Shown here in pieces: positions 6,626-11,256 of a stretch of 11,256 bases of DNA. This DNA is from Spirochaetota bacterium (lineage in GTDB: Bacteria > Spirochaetota > Spirochaetia > DTKZ01): contig JAKQWJ010000224.1 in the NCBI GenBank assembly GCA_029562045.1, positions 1 through 11,256 of the forward strand. Direction: 5' to 3'. The first letter of the stretch is position 1, and each line of letters opens with the position of its first letter. The notes below the pieces were generated by a model. That model had not been told where the DNA came from. It was given only the letters and a program-made list of their open reading frames with translations, and made no database searches. A program made the translations under genes and the position numbers.

Positions 6626-7987
6626 ATGGCCGAAAAAATACTGATGATCGCCCTGTCCCCCACGATGGAGGAGGGCACCATTTCCGCGTGGAAGGTGAAG
6701 GAGGGGGACGAGGTAAAGAACGGCGCCCTGCTCTGCGAGGTGGAGACCGACAAGGCCGTCATGGAGTACGAGTCCCCCGTGAACGGCACGGTGCTGAAGA
6801 TCCTGCTGGAGGCGGGGGGCTCCGCCAAGATCGGCGAACTCATCGCCGTGGTGGGAAAACCCGGGGAGAACATCGACGCCCTGCTGAAGGAGGCCGCCGC
6901 GGCGGCGGCCCCGGCGGCGGCGGCGACGCCGCCCACTCCGGACCGGGCGGCCCCGCCGGCGGGGCCCACCGTCGGGACCGCGGCGGTCTCTTCCGCCCCC
7001 CCCGCCGCTCCAGCGGGCCCCGCCGCCCTCGAAAGGGCCGCTCCCCCGCCGCCGGCGGCGGCCACAGCCTGGGAAGGCCCCCTGGGCTACGGCTCCTACC
7101 CCCGCTCATCCCCCCTGGCCCGGAAACTGGCCCGGGACCGGGGCCTGGACATCCGGAGCATTCCCGGGACGGGCCCCGAGGGGAGGGTGGTCCGGAGGGA
7201 TGTGGAAGGCTTCACCGGCCGCCCCGCTCCGGGGTACCATGCTCCGGCAGGCGCCGCCGCCCCGGAGGTCCCCGCTGCGGAGGCCCGGGCCCCCGCCGTC
7301 CCCGGTCTGCAGAGCCAGGAGATCCCCGTCACCGGGATGCGGGCCGCCATCGCCCGGAGACTGGGGGAGTCCGCGGCGGCGCCCCACTTCTTCCTCCGGG
7401 CCCAGGTGGAGATGGATTCCCTGATGGACGCTCGGGCGGCCGTCAACGCCTCAGCCGGAGAGAAGCTCTCCCTGAACGCCTTCTTCATGAAGCTCGCCGC
7501 GGAAGCCATCAAGCGGCACCCCCGGATAAACTCCACCTGGAAGGAGAAGACCATCCAGATCCACGGGACGGTGGACATCGGCCTCGCGGTGGCTCTGCCC
7601 GACGGCCTCATCACCCCGGTGGTGCGGGACTGCGGCGGCAAGACGGTGTCCCGGATCGACGCGGAGCTGGCGGTTCTCATCGACAGGGCCCGGAGGGGGG
7701 GCCTGAAGCCGGAGGAATACTCCGGGGCCACCTTCTCCATCAGCAACCTGGGGAATTACGGCATCGAAGAGTTCACCGCCATCATCAACCCTCCGGGCTC
7801 CGCCATCCTCGCCCTGGGGGAGACCCGCCGGGAACCGGTCCTGGGGGAGGATGACGAACTGAAGGTCCGCCGGATCATGCGGATGACCCTGACCTGCGAC
7901 CACAGGACCATCGACGGCGCCGTGGGCGCCGCCTTTCTGCGGGATCTGAAGCTGATGCTCCAGGAGCCCCTGCGGGCCCTGGTCTAG
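6626..7987 (+). CDS. pdhC: Dihydrolipoyllysine acetyltransferase (PDH E2)
   Basis: This 453-residue core subunit moves the acetyl group from E1 to CoA. Domains in order are: one lipoyl domain (1-80) with EVETDKA, whose Lys43 is the predicted lipoylation site; a long Ala/Pro linker (about 88-155); a peripheral-subunit-binding domain (160-196) with SSPLARKLARDRGLD and GTGPEGRVVRRDVE; a second Ala/Pro linker (197-230); and the catalytic domain (232-453). The catalytic motif CDHRTIDGAVG contains His426 and Asp430, and FSISNLGNYGI lies ahead of it. A single lipoyl domain is common outside enterobacteria. The linkers contain homopolymeric Ala and a PPPP run. The gene starts three bases after pdhB behind GGGAGG. 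Lys43 should be modified by the LplA encoded at the head of the operon. Confidence 0.95.
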   Translation: MAEKILMIALSPTMEEGTISAWKVKEGDEVKNGALLCEVETDKAVMEYESPVNGTVLKILLEAGGSAKIGELIAVVGKPGENIDALLKEAAAAAAPAAAATPPTPDRAAPPAGPTVGTAAVSSAPPAAPAGPAALERAAPPPPAAATAWEGPLGYGSYPRSSPLARKLARDRGLDIRSIPGTGPEGRVVRRDVEGFTGRPAPGYHAPAGAAAPEVPAAEARAPAVPGLQSQEIPVTGMRAAIARRLGESAAAPHFFLRAQVEMDSLMDARAAVNASAGEKLSLNAFFMKLAAEAIKRHPRINSTWKEKTIQIHGTVDIGLAVALPDGLITPVVRDCGGKTVSRIDAELAVLIDRARRGGLKPEEYSGATFSISNLGNYGIEEFTAIINPPGSAILALGETRREPVLGEDDELKVRRIMRMTLTCDHRTIDGAVGAAFLRDLKLMLQEPLRALV

Positions 7988-8000
7988 GGGGAGGCTCGCC

Positions 8001-9389
8001 ATGTTCGATCATGATTACGATCTCGTCGTCGTCGGGGCGGGTCCCGGCGGCTATGTGGCGGCCATCCGGGCCCGGCAGCTGGGCCTCAAAACGGCTGTGG
8101 TGGAAAAGGACAGGCCCGGCGGGGTATGCCTGAACGTGGGATGCATCCCCTCCAAGGCTCTGATCCACCAGGCGGACATCTTCCGGTCCGCCGCCGCCCT
8201 GGAGGACCTGGGGGTCAGGGTGGACCGGTCCGGCTTCGATTACCGCCGGGTCTTCAAAAAGTCCCGGGCCGCCGCGGAGAGGCTCTCCAAGGGGGTCCAG
8301 TTCCTGCTGAAAAAAAACGGGGTGGAGTATATCGCCGGGACCGCCCGCCTCGCGTCGGCCCGGGAAGTGGTGGTGGACGGGAAGATCCTGACCACCCGGA
8401 ATGTTCTTCTGGCCACCGGGTCCCGTCCCCGGTCCATCCCGGGCTTCGACATCGATGAAAAAACAGTCCTGTCCTCCACCGGGGCCCTGATGATGGAAGA
8501 GCTCCCGAAACGCTTTGTCATCCTCGGCGCCGGGGCCATCGGCATGGAGTTCGCCCACATCATGAACAGCTTCGGCGTGGAGGTTACGGTGGTGGAGATG
8601 CTGGACCGGGTCCTGCCGCTGGAGGACGCCGAGACGGTGGCGGTGGTGGTGAAGGAGTTCTCCCGCCGGGGGATCAGGCTCCTCACCGCAACGAAGGCGG
8701 CGGGCCTGAAAAAGACATCTTCGGGCCTGGAGGTAAAGCTGGCGGCGAAGGACGGGAGCGAACAGACCCTGGAGGCCGACAAGGTTCTGGTGGCGGTGGG
8801 TCGGGCGCCCAACACCGAGGACCTGGGCCTGGAGAAGATCGGCGTGGGCCTGGAAAGGGGCTTCGTCAGGACCGGGGACTGGTTCGAAACGGCGGTCTCC
8901 GGGGTCTACGCCATCGGTGACCTCATCCCCACGGCCCAGCTGGCCCACCTGGCCTCCAAGGAGGGCGAGATCGCCGTGGAGCGGATGGCGGGGATGAACC
9001 CGCCCAAAGGGGTCCCCCCGGACGAGGTTCCGTCGGCGGTGTACTGCGAGCCCCAGGTGGGAGGCTTCGGCCTCACCGAGGAGGAGGCGGTCCGCCGGGG
9101 GCTGGTCTTCGCCAAGGCGGTCTTCCCCTACCGGGGGGTGGGCAAGGCGGTGGCCACCGAGAGCGTGGAGGGTATCGTTAAAATTCTCTTCCACCCCGAA
9201 ACCCGGGAGATCCTGGCCGCCCACGTGGCCGGGAGCCAGGCCACGGAACTGATCCACGAGCTTCTTCTGGCGAAAAGGAGCGAGCTGCTGCTGGAGGATG
9301 TGGCGGACATGATCCACGCCCATCCCACCCTGTCCGAAGGGGTCATGGAGGCGGCTCGGCTGGCGGAGGGGCGCCCGGTGCACATCTGA
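8001..9389 (+). CDS. lpdA: Dihydrolipoyl dehydrogenase (E3)
   Basis: This 462-residue FAD flavoprotein reoxidises the dihydrolipoyl arm of E2 and reduces NAD+. GAGPGGYVAA (12-21) binds FAD. GGVCLNVGCIPSK (40-52) holds the redox disulfide Cys43/Cys48. LGAGAIGMEFA (175-185) is the NAD-binding Rossmann motif. YAIGD begins the second FAD contact, and HAHPTLSE (439-446) supplies the catalytic His441-Glu446 pair from the dimer partner. There is no N-terminal lipoyl domain, unlike some Gram-positive E3 proteins. GGGGGAGG before the ATG is a strong ribosome site, and the gap from E2 is 13 nt. It is the last gene of the operon and is followed by a terminator. It may also serve glycine cleavage or other 2-oxoacid complexes encoded elsewhere. 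Confidence 0.95.
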   Translation: MFDHDYDLVVVGAGPGGYVAAIRARQLGLKTAVVEKDRPGGVCLNVGCIPSKALIHQADIFRSAAALEDLGVRVDRSGFDYRRVFKKSRAAAERLSKGVQFLLKKNGVEYIAGTARLASAREVVVDGKILTTRNVLLATGSRPRSIPGFDIDEKTVLSSTGALMMEELPKRFVILGAGAIGMEFAHIMNSFGVEVTVVEMLDRVLPLEDAETVAVVVKEFSRRGIRLLTATKAAGLKKTSSGLEVKLAAKDGSEQTLEADKVLVAVGRAPNTEDLGLEKIGVGLERGFVRTGDWFETAVSGVYAIGDLIPTAQLAHLASKEGEIAVERMAGMNPPKGVPPDEVPSAVYCEPQVGGFGLTEEEAVRRGLVFAKAVFPYRGVGKAVATESVEGIVKILFHPETREILAAHVAGSQATELIHELLLAKRSELLLEDVADMIHAHPTLSEGVMEAARLAEGRPVHI

Positions 9390-9473
9390 GGGATGGACGG
9401 GGCGAGAAAGGTTTTCATGAAAGGTCGGCCCCCCGGAGGGCCGCCCGGCTCATGTCAGTCATAGAGGCAGCCG

Positions 9474-9506
9474 AAAAAAAGGACGGCCCCCCGGGGCCGT
9501 TTTCTT
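9474..9506. terminator. Bidirectional intrinsic terminator between lpdA and the sirtuin gene
   Basis: ACGGCCCC (9483-9490) and GGGGCCGT (9493-9500) pair perfectly around a CC centre. The stem is followed by TTTTCTT on the plus strand, and by CC plus seven T on the minus strand (the A7 at 9474-9480). It can therefore end both the pdh operon and the epmA-efp-sirtuin unit. The sirtuin stop codon directly abuts it. A second GC hairpin, CGGCCC/GGGCCG (9426-9443), lies between it and the end of lpdA but lacks a T-run. The rest of 9390-9482 holds nothing else I can support. Confidence 0.85.
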
Positions 9507-10242
9507 ATCCCAGGAGTTCCAGGATCCCCGGCAGGGCCTCCCCCGCCGGCAGGGGGATGTGCAGGTCCGTGATGGAATAGGTGTAGCTCGACGGGGAGGG
9601 GTTGATCTCGATGATCCTGGCCCCGTTTCCCGCCGCCACGCCGGGAAGGGCGGCGGCGGGGTACACCTCACCGGTGGTGCCCACGAGGATCATGCAGTCC
9701 GTCCTCCCCGCGGCGAAGCGGGCCTCCGACATGGCCGTGAAGGGGATGGCCTCGCCGAAGAAGACGAAGTCCGGCTTCAGCACGCCGCCGCAGCGGGAAC
9801 AGAGGGGAGGCAGCCGGGACAGATCGACCCCGGCGGCTTCGACGGCGCCGCGGCAGGACAGGCACTGGAGGAGCCGGGAGTTGCCGTGGTATTCCACCAC
9901 CCTGCGGTTTCCCGCCCGATAATGGAGGTCGTCGATGTTCTGGGTGATCAGGGATTTCAGAAGCTCCCGCTCTTCCATGGCCGCCAGGGCCAGGTGCCCC
10001 GGATTCGGCTCCGCCCGGGCGAAGCTGTCGTAAAAGATCTCCTTGATGAGGGGCCAGCACTTTTCCGGGTTTGCGGTGAAGTAGGACAGTTCCAGGAGCC
10101 GGGAATCGTAGCTGTCCCAGATTCCTCCCTCCCCCCGGAAAGGGGGAATGCCGCTTTCCACGGACATCCCCGCCCCGGTGAAGGCGGTGAGCCACTCGGC
10201 CTTTTTTATGAGATCCGCCGCCCGGCGCAGAAGATCGTTCAT
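9505..10242 (-). CDS. Sir2-family NAD-dependent protein deacylase
   Basis: This 245-residue sirtuin removes acyl groups from lysines, consuming NAD+ and releasing nicotinamide and O-acyl-ADP-ribose. TGAGMSVESGIPPFRG (22-37) and TQNIDDLH (100-107) bind NAD, and YHG (118-120) contains the catalytic His119. The zinc site is Cys127, Cys130, Cys148 and Cys151. KPDFVFFGE (156-164) completes the core. After the binding loop, FYDSF (70-74) lacks the Arg of the Tyr-x-x-Arg pair used by E. coli CobB and SIRT5 to hold succinyl or malonyl groups, so neutral acyl groups such as acetyl are more likely. GTT replaces the usual GTS near the C-terminus. The start at 10242 fits the family's length and leaves 28 nt after efp. 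An in-frame ATG at 10293 would overlap efp and add an unlike tail; neither has a strong ribosome site. Confidence 0.92.
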   Translation of the reverse strand: MNDLLRRAADLIKKAEWLTAFTGAGMSVESGIPPFRGEGGIWDSYDSRLLELSYFTANPEKCWPLIKEIFYDSFARAEPNPGHLALAAMEERELLKSLITQNIDDLHYRAGNRRVVEYHGNSRLLQCLSCRGAVEAAGVDLSRLPPLCSRCGGVLKPDFVFFGEAIPFTAMSEARFAAGRTDCMILVGTTGEVYPAAALPGVAAGNGARIIEINPSPSSYTYSITDLHIPLPAGEALPGILELLG

Positions 10243-10270
10243 CGAACCGGAGCCCCCGTCTCCCCGGGGA

Positions 10271-10834
10271 TCAGTCGTTGACCCTCTCCACATACTCGTT
10301 GGACTCGGTGTTGATCATCACCTTCTCACCCTGCTTGATGAAGATGGGAACCCGGATGGTGAGTCCCGTTTCCAGCTTCACCGGCTTGGTGGCCCCGGTG
10401 ACGGTGTCCCCCTTCAGGGCCTCGTGAGCTTCCGCCACGGTGAGGACGATCTTGTAGGGGATCTTGATGTCGATGGGGTTCCCCTCCCAGGTGGTGATGT
10501 AGTAGCTGTGGTTCTCCTGCAGGTAGTACTGTTTCTCTTCCATGCCCTCCCGGGGGACGACGAACTGCTCGTAGCTCTCGTTGTCCATGAAATGGTAGCC
10601 CGATGAGTCGGAGTACATGAACTGGGAATGACGATCGTAGACATCCGCCTCCTGGACGGTGTCGTTGGTTCTGATGGTTTCCCGGAGGGTCTGGCCGGAG
10701 GTCAGGCTCTTGAGTTTGAGCCGTACGAAGGCCGAGCCTTTTCCCGGGTTCACGAACTCCCTCTCCGTAACCAGAAAGGGTTCGTTCTTCATGAGAAGAC
10801 ACATCCCCTTGTCGATGGCGCCTGCTTTTATCAT
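10271..10834 (-). CDS. efp: Translation elongation factor P
   Basis: This 187-residue factor binds between the P and E sites of stalled ribosomes and stimulates peptide-bond formation at consecutive prolines. It has the three-domain layout: a KOW-like N-domain (about 1-63), an OB domain with YSDSSGYHFMDNESYEQ (74-90), and a second OB domain ending in GEKVMINTESNEYVERV. The tip loop NPGKG (29-33) has Lys32 at the position that is beta-lysylated in E. coli (Lys34), not the Arg found in rhamnosylated forms. This agrees with the EpmA gene immediately upstream. Only a weak AGG precedes the ATG closely; GAGG is about 16 nt away. The gap from epmA is 34 nt and the sirtuin follows after 28 nt. Confidence 0.96.
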   Translation of the reverse strand: MIKAGAIDKGMCLLMKNEPFLVTEREFVNPGKGSAFVRLKLKSLTSGQTLRETIRTNDTVQEADVYDRHSQFMYSDSSGYHFMDNESYEQFVVPREGMEEKQYYLQENHSYYITTWEGNPIDIKIPYKIVLTVAEAHEALKGDTVTGATKPVKLETGLTIRVPIFIKQGEKVMINTESNEYVERVND

Positions 10835-10868
10835 ACGTGCCTGTTTGAAACCTCTTTTCGCGAAGGAT

Positions 10869-11256
10869 TTATTCTTCGAGTATATCGGAAAAGGGAAATA
10901 AAATCACCCCCTGGATCCGGGGGATGCCCAGAAAGGCCATGACCAGGCGGTCGAAGCCCACCGCCACCCCGGAGCAGGAGGGAAAGCCGTCCCGGTACAG
11001 GGAGAGGAAGCGGCGGTCCGGCGGGTGGGGCGTCAGGGAACGGGCCTTCAGTTCTTCCTCCACCCGGAAATAGGCGGCCACCTTTTCCGGGTCCGTCTCC
11101 TCGGAGAAGCAGTTGGCCGTTTCGATGCCTCCCAGGTAGAGTTCCCACCTTTCCCGCCAGGGGGTCCCGGGGATCTCCCGGGCCAGGCAGCGCACCTCCC
11201 GGGGGTAGTCCAGCAGAACCAGGGGACGGTCCCGGGGGAGGGCGGGCTCCACCCGG
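10869..11256 (-). CDS. epmA: EF-P lysine lysyltransferase (EpmA/GenX/PoxA), 5' end beyond window
   Basis: Only the C-terminal 128 residues are present, with the start to the right of the window. Family members are about 300-325 residues, so roughly 180-190 are missing. The fragment is class II lysyl-tRNA-synthetase-like: LLDYPREVRCLAR, then ELYLGGIETANCFSEETD, then the motif 3 segment SGVAVGFDRLVMAFLG with its ATP-binding Arg, and a final FPFSDI. It lacks the length of the LysRS C-terminal part, and direct adjacency to efp supports EpmA, which activates (R)-beta-lysine and attaches it to the EF-P tip lysine. The aminomutase EpmB that makes beta-lysine is not in this window. A GTG near 11252 is simply an internal valine. 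A true lysyl-tRNA synthetase is the main alternative but is less likely. Confidence 0.88.
   Translation of the reverse strand, partial: RVEPALPRDRPLVLLDYPREVRCLAREIPGTPWRERWELYLGGIETANCFSEETDPEKVAAYFRVEEELKARSLTPHPPDRRFLSLYRDGFPSCSGVAVGFDRLVMAFLGIPRIQGVILFPFSDILEE
10879..10907 (-). promoter_or_regulatory. Candidate internal promoter for efp
   Basis: On the minus strand TATACT (10884-10879) matches the -10 consensus at five of six positions. With a 17-nt spacer the -35 would be GTGATT (10907-10902), a weak match. It lies in the last codons of epmA and would start transcripts about 38 nt before efp. That would let EF-P, normally abundant, be made in excess of its modifying enzyme. The -35 weakness keeps this tentative. 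Confidence 0.3.

Noticed and set aside
8310..8317. Eight-A run in lpdA that could be a slippery site
   Set aside because: The frame continues normally to a full-length E3, and no alternative-frame product or downstream stimulatory structure is evident.
7875..9383. A 502-codon open frame antisense to lpdA, longer than lpdA itself
   Set aside because: Its translation is Gly/Pro/His/Arg-rich low complexity with no motifs, while lpdA has every E3 signature. It is a by-product of high GC with few stop codons.
9417..9464. A 15-codon ORF (Pro/Gly-rich) after lpdA starting inside the palindrome TTTCATGAAA
   Set aside because: It is too short to support, its ribosome site is poor, and it lies in a hairpin-rich terminator region.
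10261..10270. Perfect palindrome TCCCCGGGGA between efp and the sirtuin gene
   Set aside because: It has no loop or T-run and such GC palindromes are common at this base composition, so it is not called a terminator or operator.

Overview
The window is GC-rich bacterial chromosome packed with housekeeping genes. It has no mobile elements, CRISPR array, tRNA or rRNA that I can see. Third codon positions are strongly G/C-biased throughout, and this leaves long spurious open frames opposite the real genes. The taxon cannot be fixed from sequence alone. An EpmA-type EF-P lysyltransferase beside a lysine-type EF-P, a eukaryote-like UDPGP-family nucleotidyltransferase beside glucokinase, and an LplA-led pyruvate dehydrogenase operon would suit a GC-rich spirochaete-like bacterium. 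That placement is a weak inference.

Region 1 (1-3069, minus strand) reads, in transcription order, membrane protein, glucokinase, UDPGP-family uridylyltransferase. The last two overlap in an ATGA. The pair could link free glucose to sugar-phosphate and UDP-sugar metabolism. The uridylyltransferase runs off the left edge. The membrane protein has a clear internal duplication and no recognised function. Region 2 (3070-3306) is a divergent promoter region of about 240 bp with one candidate promoter on each strand.

Region 3 (3307-9389, plus strand) is a tight six-gene operon: lipoate-protein ligase (lplA), a small FMN-split-barrel (PNPOx-like) protein, then pyruvate dehydrogenase E1 alpha, E1 beta, E2 and E3. 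The gaps are 14, 1, 10, 3 and 13 nt. LplA would attach lipoate to the single lipoyl domain of E2, E1 and E2 would convert pyruvate to acetyl-CoA, and E3 would reoxidise the lipoyl arm to give NADH. The small flavin-fold protein has no assigned role in this process.

Region 4 (9390-9504) is a convergent intergenic stretch with a two-way intrinsic terminator. Region 5 (9505-11256, minus strand) reads epmA (cut off by the right edge), efp, then a Sir2-family deacylase. EpmA lysylates EF-P. The sirtuin is a lysine deacylase sharing its transcription unit with a lysine-modified factor and facing a lipoyl-lysine operon, which raises the testable idea that it acts on one of them.

I found no clearly new multi-gene system. 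The points most worth a second look are the PNPOx-like gene inside the PDH operon, the sirtuin's context and its missing acidic-acyl arginine, the duplicated membrane protein next to glucokinase, and the divergent bacterial UDPGP enzyme.
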